Shown in pieces: positions 1-8,956 of a DNA stretch of 64,000 bases. Source of the stretch: Thermoplasmata archaeon (GTDB lineage: Archaea > Thermoplasmatota > Thermoplasmata > Lutacidiplasmatales > UBA184); the NCBI GenBank assembly GCA_021802125.1, contig JAKAAX010000001.1, positions 62,001 through 126,000 of the forward strand, written 5' to 3'. The notes under the pieces were generated by a model that was given only the letters and a program-made list of their open reading frames with translations, had not been told where the DNA came from and made no database searches. The stretch's first letter is position 1; the number at the start of each line of letters is the position of its first letter. The translations under genes and the position numbers were made by a program.

Positions 1-911
1 CCCACCGGTCGGGAACCCAGGACCCCCAGGAGGACCTTGGACCGGTCCGAGGCGAGCAGGAACGGCCTCGCTCCCGCTCCTTGGACCACGCCCTGGAATA
101 CCTCGATCAGCCGCGCTCCCTCTCGCAGAGTGCCGTGAAGCAGGACCACGTGCGAGAGGCGCGCGCCGTGGTAGGGAGGCAGCCGGGCCAGGTCGGTGAA
201 GACCCTCCACTCGGCCAACCCTGAGAAGAGCAGCTTCCGCTGCGACCTTGGGAGGGTGCGGGGCCCCAGCAGATGGGGCTGCCGCGCTCCGGAAGTTGCG
301 AGGGCGGGCCGAGAAAGGAGGTTGGAGATCGCGGGGTGACGCAGCACGCGCTCGGAGCCTCCCGACCTCCATCGGGGAGGAAGCGCGGGGAGCGGCCGGG
401 GATACCGTAGCGGTCCGGGAGTACCGGTCCACCGGCACCACGCCCCCTCGAGATCGAAGTAGACCGGCACGGAAGGTTCGCGAGCGTCCACGGTGAGGAA
501 GAACTCCCGGGTCCCTTCGGAGCGCTCCCCCTCCGAGGGCCCCAGGGCGCGTGGGCCGGAGGGCCCGCGGTGGAAGAGCACGGCCAGGACCGAGGACTCC
601 GACTCCCAGAGCAGCACGGTCCCGGGGTCGTCCGAGAGCCGGCCCAGGACCTCGTTGAGACGGTCGACGTACGGCCGCAGCAAGGCGAAGGTGACGAAGG
701 GGGTTCCCACGGCCTCGGGTGCAGGAAGGTAGCGGTCGTGGAGCCAGCCCAGGGCGTAGGCGCGTCGCTTGCCCTCCTGGAACGTGGAACGGGCGAGTCC
801 CGAGGCGGTCACCCGCTCCTGGTCCCGCTCGAGCCCGGCGCCAAGCATCTGCCCGATGACCCGGACATCGGTCTCGCCCAGCGCGGCGGGTCCTTCCACG
901 AGGTTCGGCAT
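1..911 (-). CDS. Lrp/AsnC-like helix-turn-helix protein, 3' end outside window
   Basis: An open frame of 303 codons begins at the ATG complementary to 909-911 and runs off the left edge, so the C-terminus is missing. Residues about 15-50 look like a winged-helix DNA-binding segment (VTASGLARSTFQEGKRRAYA), and the next 50 residues (TFALLRPYVDRLNEVL, then a strand pair around VLLWESESSVLAVLF) resemble an Lrp ligand-sensing fold. The second half, with LPRSQRKLLFSGLAEWRVF and PYHGARLSHVVLLHGTL, suggests an additional or duplicated sensory module. The gene is divergent from the PKD protein at 1115. I recognise the general fold but no named family; a regulator role is inference. Confidence 0.6.
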   Translation of the reverse strand, partial: MPNLVEGPAALGETDVRVIGQMLGAGLERDQERVTASGLARSTFQEGKRRAYALGWLHDRYLPAPEAVGTPFVTFALLRPYVDRLNEVLGRLSDDPGTVLLWESESSVLAVLFHRGPSGPRALGPSEGERSEGTREFFLTVDAREPSVPVYFDLEGAWCRWTGTPGPLRYPRPLPALPPRWRSGGSERVLRHPAISNLLSRPALATSGARQPHLLGPRTLPRSQRKLLFSGLAEWRVFTDLARLPPYHGARLSHVVLLHGTLREGARLIEVFQGVVQGAGARPFLLASDRSKVLLGVLGSRPV

Positions 912-1084
912 GAGTCACCCTAGCACGACGCCCGACCTGGCCGTGCGGCCATCGGACGACGGAAGATGTACGGCGCTCGTATCAGCACTGCGTCATGACG
1001 CGACCGGAGAGCTCCTCCTCACCACGGGACCATCCGACCGGTTCCCTCTCACGTCCCACCAACGGCGGCCGGATACGCAAGGAG

Positions 1085-1091
1085 TCTATAC
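1085..1091 (+). promoter_or_regulatory. TATA-like box for the PKD surface protein
   Basis: TCTATAC is centred about 27 nt before the ATG at 1115, the spacing expected if transcription begins at or next to the start codon. There is no Shine-Dalgarno sequence between them. The remainder of the 203-bp divergent gap (912-1114) shows no other feature. Confidence 0.4.
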
Positions 1092-1114
1092 GTTCTTCGC
1101 ACAGAGCGATACGT

Positions 1115-3163
1115 ATGAGCGCGTCTGCCCTAGCCATCCTTGCATCTACGCTAGTTATCATGTCGCTGCTGTCCTCGATCGGCCCATCTAGCAGCGCGGC
1201 CGCGACCTTCCATGCCCCGACGGGTCTCTCCGAGGTGGCTCCCTCCGGGGGCGTCCTCACGGCCTTTGCGAACGCGACGCCCAGCAGCGGCCCCGCTCCG
1301 TTGACGACACTGCTCCAGGGGGCGGCGCACGGCGGGACCCCTCCCTACTCCTGGACCTGGCAGTTCAACGTGACCCCGGTGTATACTCAGAACACGACCT
1401 TCACGTTCACCTCGCCGGGGAACTACCTGGTCGTGCTCACGGTCGTCGACGCCATGGGGACCTGGGCGAACGCCAGCGCGCTCGTTACGGTGACCTCCGG
1501 AGCGCTGAGCCTCCAGGCGTGGGCCTCCCCCGCGGCGGGGCAGCCTCCCCTCGCCGTGAATTTCCAGGCGAGCCCCAACGGCGGGTCCCCCCCCTACGTC
1601 GCTTGGACCTGGAACTTCGGCGACGGTAGCGCGGCAGCCGGCGTGCAGAACCCGTCCCACACGTACACCTCCGTGGGCTCCTATAACGCGACGGTCACCG
1701 TGCAGGACTCCGCAGGGGCCTCGGCCTCGACCACCGTTCGGGTGGAGGTGTCCAACGTGGTCGCCCACGTCGCCGCGAGCACAACGTTCGGGACCGCGCC
1801 ACTGCCCGTGACCTTCATGGGTTCGGCGACCGGCGGCACCGGGCCCTACCTGTTCAACTGGTCCTTCGGGGACGGGGGCGTTGCGGCGAGCGGGTCCAAC
1901 ACCACCACCCACACCTACCTCAACAACGGGACCTTCCTCGCGGTCCTTCAGGTGATCGACGCGCACGGCATCTACGCCTTCGCCAACGTCACCATCACGG
2001 TCGGCGCCGGCAACGGGTCGTCCGGTAGCCTCTCGGTGAGCGCCAGCGACTCCCCGAGCTCGGGGACGGCCCCGCTCTCGGTCCAGTTCTACGCATCGGT
2101 GACCGGCGGGACCGCGCCCTACCTGTTCTCCTGGACGTTTGGAGATGGGTCGAGCTCCTCGCTGATCGACCCCACCCACGTCTACACCCTGGGAGGGGTG
2201 TACCAGGCGGTCGTGCAGGTCACGGACCCCTCCGGGAATTCCGGCAGCGCCTCCCTCTGGATCAGCGTCAACGGCTCTTCCGGCGGAAGCGGTGGAGGGG
2301 GAGGGCTCAACGCCTCCATCTTCGCGACCCCGACGAGCGGCACGTCGCCCCTGACCGTGGATTTCACGAGCGTGGTCTCGGGTGGAACCGCCCCGTACAC
2401 CTACCAGTGGCTCTTCGGGGACGGTCAGGGGTCCACCGCGGCCAACCCTGCCCACACGTACCAGGGCTCGGGGACCTTCCTCGCACAACTTCAGGTCGTC
2501 GACAGCGCCGGCCACGTGGTGGACGTCACGATCGCCATCTCGATCTCGAGCACCGGAGGAGGAGTCGGCGGAGGTTCTTGCGGGAACTGCTCGCCGGTCC
2601 CGCAGCTGAGCGCTCCGAGCTCGACCCAGGTCGGGCAGGTGGTGACGTTCACCGCGACGCTCACCGGCGGCTCCGGAACGTACCGCGTGAGCTGGAACTT
2701 TGGTGATGGCACCACAGCCTCCTTCCCGGTCGATGCTCTCCCGGGACAGCCGACCCACGTACAGGTCCAGCACGCCTACCAGCGGTCCGGGTCGTTCAAG
2801 GTGAGTTGCGTGGTCAACGGAGGGGCGGCGACCAGCCCGTCCAGCGCGGTGCTGACCGTCGCGGTCACGGCTTCCTCCACCGGCGGACATCCCTCCATCC
2901 CCTGGCAGTTCTGGGCGCTCGCCGTGGCCCTGGTCGGAGCCGTCGCCCTCACGGTGCTGCTCATCACCGGACAGCAGAAGCGTCGGGGCCACGCGCTGTA
3001 TGCCAACACCGGGCCCTCCACCCCGCCCACGGACGCCGTGCTCGACCCCTACCATTCCTACCAGGTCACCGACCTGAGCGGTCCGGGGACCCAGCAGGGC
3101 TCGACCGCCAGTGTTGGCGGATCGCCCCGGCCCCCGCAGGGTCCTCCGGTGGGCCTGCTGTAG
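1115..3163 (+). CDS. Secreted, membrane-anchored protein with six PKD domains
   Basis: From the ATG at 1115 the protein is 682 residues. It opens with a hydrophobic signal peptide (SALAILASTLVIMSLLSS) followed by six consecutive PKD-type beta-sandwich repeats of about 80-90 residues, recognised by the recurring GG(T/S)xPY...W.FGDG...HTY...G.Y pattern; the first repeat lacks a good FGDG. Gly-rich linkers separate repeats four, five and six, and the last linker holds a CGNC pair. A single membrane helix (WQFWALAVALVGAVALTVLL) lies about 65 residues from the end and leaves a cytoplasmic tail rich in Pro, Gly and Tyr. PKD domains usually serve as extracellular spacers or adhesion modules; no enzymatic domain is present, so a structural or adhesive surface role is inferred. 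An upstream in-frame ATG at 995 would precede the TATA-like box and is rejected. Confidence 0.85.
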   Translation: MSASALAILASTLVIMSLLSSIGPSSSAAATFHAPTGLSEVAPSGGVLTAFANATPSSGPAPLTTLLQGAAHGGTPPYSWTWQFNVTPVYTQNTTFTFTSPGNYLVVLTVVDAMGTWANASALVTVTSGALSLQAWASPAAGQPPLAVNFQASPNGGSPPYVAWTWNFGDGSAAAGVQNPSHTYTSVGSYNATVTVQDSAGASASTTVRVEVSNVVAHVAASTTFGTAPLPVTFMGSATGGTGPYLFNWSFGDGGVAASGSNTTTHTYLNNGTFLAVLQVIDAHGIYAFANVTITVGAGNGSSGSLSVSASDSPSSGTAPLSVQFYASVTGGTAPYLFSWTFGDGSSSSLIDPTHVYTLGGVYQAVVQVTDPSGNSGSASLWISVNGSSGGSGGGGGLNASIFATPTSGTSPLTVDFTSVVSGGTAPYTYQWLFGDGQGSTAANPAHTYQGSGTFLAQLQVVDSAGHVVDVTIAISISSTGGGVGGGSCGNCSPVPQLSAPSSTQVGQVVTFTATLTGGSGTYRVSWNFGDGTTASFPVDALPGQPTHVQVQHAYQRSGSFKVSCVVNGGAATSPSSAVLTVAVTASSTGGHPSIPWQFWALAVALVGAVALTVLLITGQQKRRGHALYANTGPSTPPTDAVLDPYHSYQVTDLSGPGTQQGSTASVGGSPRPPQGPPVGLL

Positions 3164-3252
3164 GGGAGCGCGTAGCGCAGACCTGTCGCACCGCAACCGG
3201 TTCCGCACGCTCGGGCGGGGCCCGCGCCGGAGTCGGAGGGACGCGCACTCGT

Positions 3253-3271
3253 CTCGGCTCGGCTCGGCTCG
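3253..3271. repeat. CTCGG short tandem repeat
   Basis: Nearly four perfect copies of CTCGG occur in the 258-bp gap between two surface-protein genes (3164-3421). That gap holds no other gene or RNA that I can support. Confidence 0.6.
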
Positions 3272-3421
3272 TCCCGGCTTCTGAGGTTGCAGTGCCCTGG
3301 GAATCTTCCTCCGCAGTTCTCCGGCTAAACGCGACCCGGCTGCGTCCCCCAGGTCGAGCATTCCCTCGAACCTGACCCCAACGTTGAATAACCACGCCAC
3401 GACTGTAGAGGTTGGCGATCT

Positions 3422-4180
3422 TTTACGGCCGGATATCCGCCCCAGCAACGATCTTACCCGCAACCGTCGCCTTCCGACGCAGGCTATCCTGACCAGGGCT
3501 ACGCCGCCCAGGGATACCCTCCCGAGAACTATCCGCCTCAGGGGTACCCCCCACAAGGGTACCCGCCCCAGGGCCATCCTCCGCAGGGTTACCCTCAGCA
3601 GGGATACTACCAGGACTACCCCGGGCAGGCGCAGGCTCCCGGATACCCCTACCAGGGCTACCCGCAGCAGGGCTACCCGCCGTACGGCCAGGCGGGGTAC
3701 CCTCCACCGAAGAAGCACAACTGGAAGAAGATCGGGGCGGCCGTGGGTGCGGTCGTGGTCATCCTGATCGTCCTCGTGGTGTTGGTGACCGTACCCTTCC
3801 AGAAGGCCTCGGGCTCGGGGACGGTGGCTCTGCAGGGCTCGCCGTCCAACGTGAACGAGGGTGTCGGCTGGGCGGTCGTGAACATCAGCTCCCCGGGCTC
3901 GGTCCATATCGGTTGGCAGGTGTCGACGAGCGGGCCGCTCGGAGGGATCGTCGTGGTCGCCGGGCAATGCACCACCCTGCAGGCGTGCGCGTCATCGATC
4001 CAGGCGGGCTACATCTGCGTGAGCCCCGTCATCGGCAACGGGTCGGCCTCCGGTTCATGCACGTTCACCATCGGAGCTTCGGGGACGTACACGATCGTTG
4101 GCATCGAAACCTCAGGATTCGTTGCGGGGAACGACCTGACCTACACCTACACGGTGGACGGACCGCTCCTGGCGTTGTGA
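3422..4180 (+). CDS. Membrane protein with N-terminal GYPPQ repeats; start codon not visible
   Basis: The frame clearly codes from about 3422: roughly a dozen GYPPQ-like units ([20 protein letters not shown] and similar), then a KKHNWKK basic stretch, one membrane helix ([21 protein letters not shown]) and an extracellular domain of about 120 residues with three cysteines. No ATG, GTG or TTG exists in frame between the stop at 3389-3391 and the GTG at 3743, which lies inside the membrane helix. A TTG at 3384 in the neighbouring frame would join this frame if one base were added at the TTTT run at 3421-3424, so an assembly indel or a real frameshift is likely. Proline/tyrosine repeats followed by a helix recall the cytoplasmic tails of other surface proteins in this window. 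Function unknown. Confidence 0.6.
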   Translation, partial: FTAGYPPQQRSYPQPSPSDAGYPDQGYAAQGYPPENYPPQGYPPQGYPPQGHPPQGYPQQGYYQDYPGQAQAPGYPYQGYPQQGYPPYGQAGYPPPKKHNWKKIGAAVGAVVVILIVLVVLVTVPFQKASGSGTVALQGSPSNVNEGVGWAVVNISSPGSVHIGWQVSTSGPLGGIVVVAGQCTTLQACASSIQAGYICVSPVIGNGSASGSCTFTIGASGTYTIVGIETSGFVAGNDLTYTYTVDGPLLAL

Positions 4181-4375
4181 AGGGAGGAGCGCCGCGCGCT
4201 CCGAGGTCCCGGGGCCGTGGCTATCCTGGGTTCCGCCCCTCCGGCCCACGCCGCCGACACGGAGAAGGGCACCCGCAGGACTATCTACGCAAGCGTCTCC
4301 GCTCTCCCGATGTTCGCGGGAGCCAGCACACCCCCGCGGGGTCTGCGGTAACCTGGAGGGCGCAGCTGCATCGGC

Positions 4376-5545
4376 ATGCCAGAGTGGTACGGGAGCTTCG
4401 GTGGGGCCTACGTCCCTGAGACGCTGGTCCCGGCCCTGAAGGCGCTCGAGGAGGCCTGGAGGACGGCCCGGCGGGACCCGGCGTTCAAGGCCGAGCTCGC
4501 CCGTCTCTCTCGCGAGTGGGGCGGCCGACCCACCCCCCTCTACTTCGCCGAGAACCTGACCCGGGAGATCGGCGGAGCCCAGATCTATCTGAAGCGCGAG
4601 GACCTGGTCCACGGTGGCGCGCACAAGTTCAACAACGCGCTCGGGCAGGCCCTCCTGGCCAAGCGCCTCGGCAAGACCCGCCTCATCGCGGAGACCGGTG
4701 CCGGGCAGCATGGGGTCGCGACCGCGATGGTCGGCGCGAAGCTCGCCCTCCGCACCGAGGTGTACATGGGGTCGGTGGACATGGAGCGCCAGAAGCCCAA
4801 CGTGCTCCGGATGCGTCTGCTGGGAGCGACGGTCCGGCCCGTGGACCACGGGGCGAAGACCCTGAAGGAGGCCATCAACGAGGCCTTCCGCGATTGGATC
4901 ACGAACGTCCAGACCACGTACTACCTGATCGGGAGCGCGGTGGGACCCCACCCCTTCCCGTCCATCGTCAGCGACTTCCAATCCGTGATCGGGAAGGAGA
5001 TCCTCCGGCAGTCGAAACAGGCGTGGGGAGGACACCCCGACCTGGTCGTCGCGTGCGTTGGAGGCGGGTCGAACGCGATCGGGACCTTCCAGCCGATGCT
5101 GCGGACCCCGGTGAAGCTCCTGGGGGTCGAGGCTGGAGGCTCCGGCTCGAGTCTCGCCGTGGGCTCGGCCTCGCTCACCAAGGGAAGACCCGGAGTGCTC
5201 CAGGGGATGCGGACCTACCTGCTCCAGGACGCGGAGGGGCAGGTGCTCGAGACCGAGTCCATCGCCGCGGGTCTCGACTACGCGGGCGTCGGACCGGAGC
5301 ACGCGTTCCTCAAGGAGTCCGGTCGGGTCGAGTACACTTCGGTCACGGACCGGGAAGCGCTCGACGCGTTCCACCGGCTCTGTCGGGCCGAGGGGATCCT
5401 CCCGGCCCTCGAGCCCTCCCACGCCCTCGCCGAGGCCATGCGCCGTGCGCGCGACCTCCCGAAGACCGCTCGCATCGTGGTCACGCTCTCCGGTCGGGGA
5501 GACAAGGACCTGGAGGTCGTCGCGCAACATGCCCCACCTGGGTGA
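4376..5545 (+). CDS. trpB: Tryptophan synthase beta chain
   Basis: This 389-residue protein matches the usual length of TrpB1, the pyridoxal-phosphate subunit that condenses indole with L-serine in the last step of tryptophan synthesis. The PLP lysine sits in [13 protein letters not shown] (K84), followed by the conserved AETGAGQHG loop, the glycine-rich phosphate-binding segment [12 protein letters not shown], and SGRGDKD near the C-terminus. The N-terminal [13 protein letters not shown] is typical of the family. The last 17 bases overlap trpA, indicating translational coupling; no other trp genes are in the window. The ATG at 4376 gives the canonical N-terminus. Confidence 0.97.
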   Translation: MPEWYGSFGGAYVPETLVPALKALEEAWRTARRDPAFKAELARLSREWGGRPTPLYFAENLTREIGGAQIYLKREDLVHGGAHKFNNALGQALLAKRLGKTRLIAETGAGQHGVATAMVGAKLALRTEVYMGSVDMERQKPNVLRMRLLGATVRPVDHGAKTLKEAINEAFRDWITNVQTTYYLIGSAVGPHPFPSIVSDFQSVIGKEILRQSKQAWGGHPDLVVACVGGGSNAIGTFQPMLRTPVKLLGVEAGGSGSSLAVGSASLTKGRPGVLQGMRTYLLQDAEGQVLETESIAAGLDYAGVGPEHAFLKESGRVEYTSVTDREALDAFHRLCRAEGILPALEPSHALAEAMRRARDLPKTARIVVTLSGRGDKDLEVVAQHAPPG

Positions 5546-6323
5546 GACGCTCGCCGCACGGCGGCGGTCGAAGCAGTCCAGCCTCCTCGTGTACATGATG
5601 GCCGGCTCGGTCCCCGAGGAGCGGTTCCTCTCGACCGTCGACGCGCTGAAGACGGCCGGGGTGACGGGGCTCGAGCTCGGGTTCCCCTTCAGCGACCCCA
5701 TGGCGGAGGGACCGGTCATCCAGCAGGCGGCCACGGACGCGCTGCGCCAGGGGTTCCACTGGCCGGACCTGCTCCGCCTCCTCAGCGCCTGCTCCCAGCG
5801 CCTCCCCTGCGCGGTGATGACCTACCTCAACCCGGTGCTTCAGCGGGGGGAGGCGCGCGCCTTCGAGGAGATGCACGGAGCGGGCGGAAGCGCGCTGATC
5901 CTTCCGGACCTCCCCGTGGAGGCCGCAGGTCCCTTCCGCGCCCTGCGAAGGAAGGAGAAGGTCGACACGGTCCTCCTCGCCTCCCCCGCCACCACTCCGG
6001 ACCGCCTGTCGCTCCTCGTGCGCCGGACCGAGGGTTTCCTCTACCTCGTCTCCCGCTACGGCACCACGGGCGCCGGCGAGGGGACCACCCCCTCGACCCA
6101 GGGGAAGGAGGGAGACCTCGGGCCCCTCATTGCCCGGGCCCACGAGCTGCGGCCGGACCTTCCGGTCCTGGTGGGCTTCGGGGTGAGGTCGAGGGAGGAC
6201 GTCGAGCGGCACCGGACCTCCGGGGCCGACGGGGTCATCGTCGGGAGCGCGGTCCAGACACGGCTTTCCGCCGGTCGATCGCCAGAGGAGATCGGCGCGT
6301 TCGTCGCGTCGCTCCTGGGTTGA
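5529..6323 (+). CDS. trpA: Tryptophan synthase alpha chain
   Basis: A 264-residue (beta/alpha)8 protein that splits indole-3-glycerol phosphate into indole and glyceraldehyde 3-phosphate and channels indole to TrpB. The catalytic acids are present as E49 in [11 protein letters not shown] and D56 in the same motif, and the phosphate-binding end is visible as [12 protein letters not shown] and DGVIVGSAV. The start ATG at 5529 lies inside trpB, the two forming a coupled pair. The residue usually written as T in the loop after [10 protein letters not shown] follows family expectations. The next gene downstream is convergent (endA). Confidence 0.96.
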   Translation: MPHLGETLAARRRSKQSSLLVYMMAGSVPEERFLSTVDALKTAGVTGLELGFPFSDPMAEGPVIQQAATDALRQGFHWPDLLRLLSACSQRLPCAVMTYLNPVLQRGEARAFEEMHGAGGSALILPDLPVEAAGPFRALRRKEKVDTVLLASPATTPDRLSLLVRRTEGFLYLVSRYGTTGAGEGTTPSTQGKEGDLGPLIARAHELRPDLPVLVGFGVRSREDVERHRTSGADGVIVGSAVQTRLSAGRSPEEIGAFVASLLG

Positions 6324-6399
6324 GCGAACCCTCACCGGACGCTGCCGAGCTCATGTCCCGTCCGCCGGAGCACGGTGGCCGCGCCCGGGGGGGGCGAGA

Positions 6400-7536
6400 T
6401 CACGGGCGGGTGCGTTCCAGGTGGAGGTAGTGCGGAGGCCCGCCCTCCGTCGGAACGGACGCGAAGAGCAACTGCTTCTTCACGCCCTGCGCCAGCCGGA
6501 TCGCCCGTGCGACCTCGGGCCACGGGGTCTCCCAGTTCGGGGGCACGACGTGCACGAGGTAGCGGGCGTGGGTGCTGCCCGGGTCTCGCTCGTAGGCGCG
6601 GAAATGGGCGCCGTACTTGAATCCCGTCTTCGGTACAAGTCCCTGGGCCCGCAGGTGCCGGTAGACCGGCAGCCTGGTGGGGAGGTCCGGCTCGGTACGC
6701 CGGGCCTTCTGCTCGAACTCCGAGGCCGTGAGCGGGCCTCCGCCTTCCGCGGCCCGGAGAGTAAGGCGGTCCTCGCCCACCAGGTACAGGGCCTCGAGGA
6801 GCGAGAGCTCGAGCCGTGTGCCGATCCGGCTCCCGTAATGCTCGGCCTGGTCGAGCGCGGACGCCTCGGCGGGATCGAAGATGCTGACCCGGTCGCCCAG
6901 GACCAGCCCCTCCGACCTCGAGCCGGCGACGGGAGGGGGGCACTCGCCGTGGGGGACGACGTCCCGGACGCGGTAGTACGTGAGGTCGCTCTCCTCGTCG
7001 ATGATCCCGACGAGCAGCGTCCTCCGGGCGGCGCGGACGCCCTGAAGGTGCTCGGAGAGCTCCGCGAGGGAGAAGGGGACGCGCTCGGACCGGGACTCCA
7101 CCCACCAGCGGGAAGGGGTCTTCGGAGGGGTCCCGCCACGGGGGAGCAGGGAGAACTCCGCCGGAGGCGGACCGCGGAGGACGACGTACCCCCGCTGCCG
7201 GAGGTCCCGGTAGACCAGGTACCGGATCTCGAAGGCCGTATCCCGGCCGTGCGCCTCGGAGAGTAGCGTCCGGAAGCTGCAGGGCTCCCCGGGGCCGGGG
7301 GAGGGACCGGTCTGCACTCGAAGCCGCTCCATCTCGCAGAGGTAGGTGGTCTCCAGGGGATCGAGCTCGAGCGCGCCGCCCTCCACGATGTTCCCGTAGC
7401 TGCCCCGTCCGTGAAGGGCGGAGGCCGCCGTGGGGTCCGCCACGACGGAGGAGCCGTCAGGACGGAGGCGGGAAGTGGGCGCCGAGGACCCGGGCTCCGC
7501 CCGGTCGCTCCCCACCGCCTTCGGTACGGCGGGCAT
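6400..7536 (-). CDS. endA: tRNA-splicing endonuclease, duplicated (two-repeat) form
   Basis: A 378-residue protein about twice the length of the single-repeat archaeal enzyme. An N-terminal repeat (about 50-200; it ends with YLVYRDLRQRGYVV) lacks the active site and a C-terminal repeat (about 215-378) carries it: Y315 in GFKYGAHFRAYE, H323 in STHARYLV and K354 in AQGVKKQLLFAS correspond to the Tyr-His-Lys triad. The enzyme cuts bulge-helix-bulge structures at intron ends in pre-tRNA. The two-repeat chain is the alpha2-type arrangement known in several Euryarchaeota. The first 45 residues are extra and poorly structured. The ATG overlaps the pyrE stop by one base. A candidate substrate, tRNA-Pro with a D-loop intron, lies at 23944-24052. 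Confidence 0.9.
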   Translation of the reverse strand: MPAVPKAVGSDRAEPGSSAPTSRLRPDGSSVVADPTAASALHGRGSYGNIVEGGALELDPLETTYLCEMERLRVQTGPSPGPGEPCSFRTLLSEAHGRDTAFEIRYLVYRDLRQRGYVVLRGPPPAEFSLLPRGGTPPKTPSRWWVESRSERVPFSLAELSEHLQGVRAARRTLLVGIIDEESDLTYYRVRDVVPHGECPPPVAGSRSEGLVLGDRVSIFDPAEASALDQAEHYGSRIGTRLELSLLEALYLVGEDRLTLRAAEGGGPLTASEFEQKARRTEPDLPTRLPVYRHLRAQGLVPKTGFKYGAHFRAYERDPGSTHARYLVHVVPPNWETPWPEVARAIRLAQGVKKQLLFASVPTEGGPPHYLHLERTRP

Positions 7537-8258
7537 CAGGCCTTCCCGGCCGCGGAAGGGGGGGAAGGGGGCGATGCGGAGGTGGTCGTTTCGACGGCGG
7601 CGGCGCGGCTCCGGAGCTGCTCCACCACGTCACGCATCCCCTGCTCGACCAGGGAGATCTCGGCCGGGGTCAGCGCCCCGGAAGCGCCCGCCTTCTGGGT
7701 GAGGTGGGCCAGGTCCGTGAGCGTGAACCAGGGAAGGCCTTCCGCACGGAGCTTCTCCTCGGCCTGGGGAAGGCCGTAGGTGACGATGGCGGTCGCGGCG
7801 AGGACCTTCGCCCCCGCGCTCCGGAGCTGACGCGCCGCCCCGATCAGCGAAGAGGCGGTCGAGATGAGGTCCTCGATCACGACGACGCGGGAGCCAGAGG
7901 GGAGCATGCCCTCCACCGCGCGTCCGAGCCCGTGGCCCTTCGGCTCGGGCCGTACGTACACCATCGGAAGCCGCAACTTCTCGGCCAGCAGGGCGGCGTG
8001 CGGGATGCCGGCGGTCGCAACTCCGGCAAGGACCTGAACGTCCGGCACCCTGGTGAGCAGGAGCTGCGCCCACGTCCCGACGATCTCCTCCCGCACGTCC
8101 GGGTACGAGAGGATGCGACGGTTGTCGCAGTAGACGGGGGACCGTACCCCGGAGGACCAGGTGTAGAGCTCCCGGGGCGAAAGGGTGACCGCGCCGATGT
8201 GCAGCAGATGGCCGGCGACCTCCGTCGCGACCTGATCCGTCGCAGTCGCGGGGGTCAT
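7536..8258 (-). CDS. pyrE: Orotate phosphoribosyltransferase
   Basis: This 240-residue protein transfers phosphoribose from PRPP to orotate, giving OMP in pyrimidine synthesis. It has the N-terminal orotate-site region (SSGVRSPVYCDNR), the GVATAGIPHAALLAEKL loop, YVRPEPKGHGLG with the catalytic lysine loop, and the PRPP-binding motif VVVIEDLISTASS. A Ser/Pro/Thr-rich tail of about 20 residues extends beyond the usual end. The gene starts 3 bp after carS and overlaps endA by one base, so carS-pyrE-endA is probably a single transcript driven by the promoter before carS. Confidence 0.95.
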   Translation of the reverse strand: MTPATATDQVATEVAGHLLHIGAVTLSPRELYTWSSGVRSPVYCDNRRILSYPDVREEIVGTWAQLLLTRVPDVQVLAGVATAGIPHAALLAEKLRLPMVYVRPEPKGHGLGRAVEGMLPSGSRVVVIEDLISTASSLIGAARQLRSAGAKVLAATAIVTYGLPQAEEKLRAEGLPWFTLTDLAHLTQKAGASGALTPAEISLVEQGMRDVVEQLRSRAAAVETTTSASPPSPPSAAGKA

Positions 8259-8261
8259 GGT

Positions 8262-8855
8262 TCACCAGGGGACCCGCTTGGCCCCGATAAAGTAACCCAC
8301 CCAGTTGAAGCTCGTGTGAAGGAAGAGGGTCAGCAACAGCACCCAGGAGACGGCGAGCAGACCCTGGAGGGGGTCCGGCCAGAACGCGCGCACGAACAGG
8401 GAAGGCGTGGCGATCCCCAGGAGCAGCATCGGCAGCAGCAGGAAGGGCAACTGGTCGAGGAGCGGGAAGGGGGCGCTGCTCTGCCTCCCCAACCTCCGTT
8501 TGAGGAACGACCCCAGCGCGTCGCCCGAAAGGGCCCCGAAGCCGAGGAGGAAGAGGGGGAGGAAGGCGCCGCTCCAGGTGCCCGCGAAGGCCGGCACGAG
8601 CTGGAGCGAGGGAGGCGCGATGAGGATCAACCAGGCCTGGACCGAGCCCGCGGCGACCCCGACCAGGGAACCGACGAAGAACCCGAGCCAGGTCTTGGAG
8701 GCCCCCAGTAGCCGTCGGCCATCGTGCCAAACTCGTCCTCCGTCCATCGCCGGGCCCTTGCCCCGCGAGAGGGTGGCCGCGGCGTTCGCGACGTAGGCCG
8801 GGATGAGGACCCAGAGGGAGGAGGCGAAGAGGACCAGGAGAGGCTGCGGGGCCAC
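8262..8855 (-). CDS. carS: CDP-archaeol synthase (CDP-2,3-bis-geranylgeranyl-glycerol synthase)
   Basis: A 197-residue integral membrane protein with about five helices. It matches the CarS/CdsA-like family that activates the archaeal lipid precursor with CTP: AYVANAAATL near the N-terminus, the conserved DGRRLLGASKTWLGF signature, and SGDALGSFLKRRLG later. In the family these loops bind CTP and metal. The GTG at 8855 is chosen because it lies 27 nt after a clear TATA-like element and there is no better start before it. First gene of the carS-pyrE-endA operon. With egsA at 24.8 kb it supports an archaeal ether-lipid membrane. Confidence 0.9.
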   Translation of the reverse strand: MAPQPLLVLFASSLWVLIPAYVANAAATLSRGKGPAMDGGRVWHDGRRLLGASKTWLGFFVGSLVGVAAGSVQAWLILIAPPSLQLVPAFAGTWSGAFLPLFLLGFGALSGDALGSFLKRRLGRQSSAPFPLLDQLPFLLLPMLLLGIATPSLFVRAFWPDPLQGLLAVSWVLLLTLFLHTSFNWVGYFIGAKRVPW

Positions 8856-8877
8856 GAGGAACGGGGGAAGGCCCGGC

Positions 8878-8886
8878 GTATATCTC
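8878..8886 (-). promoter_or_regulatory. TATA-like box of the carS-pyrE-endA operon
   Basis: GAGATATAC on the minus strand is centred about 27 nt upstream of the carS GTG, consistent with a leaderless or nearly leaderless transcript. It is the best A/T-rich element in the 100-bp gap between carS and the large ATPase gene. Confidence 0.5.
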
Positions 8887-8956
8887 CTTGGAGCGGGGCG
8901 GGCCCCCGAGAAGGGGCCCCTCCTGGGTCCTGCGGTGCGGGGTCGGGACGGTGCGC

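Noticed and set aside
1151..3967. Very long open frame antisense to the PKD gene
   Set aside because: High G+C leaves stops rare; the arginine/glycine-rich translation has no domain and the opposite strand encodes clear PKD repeats.
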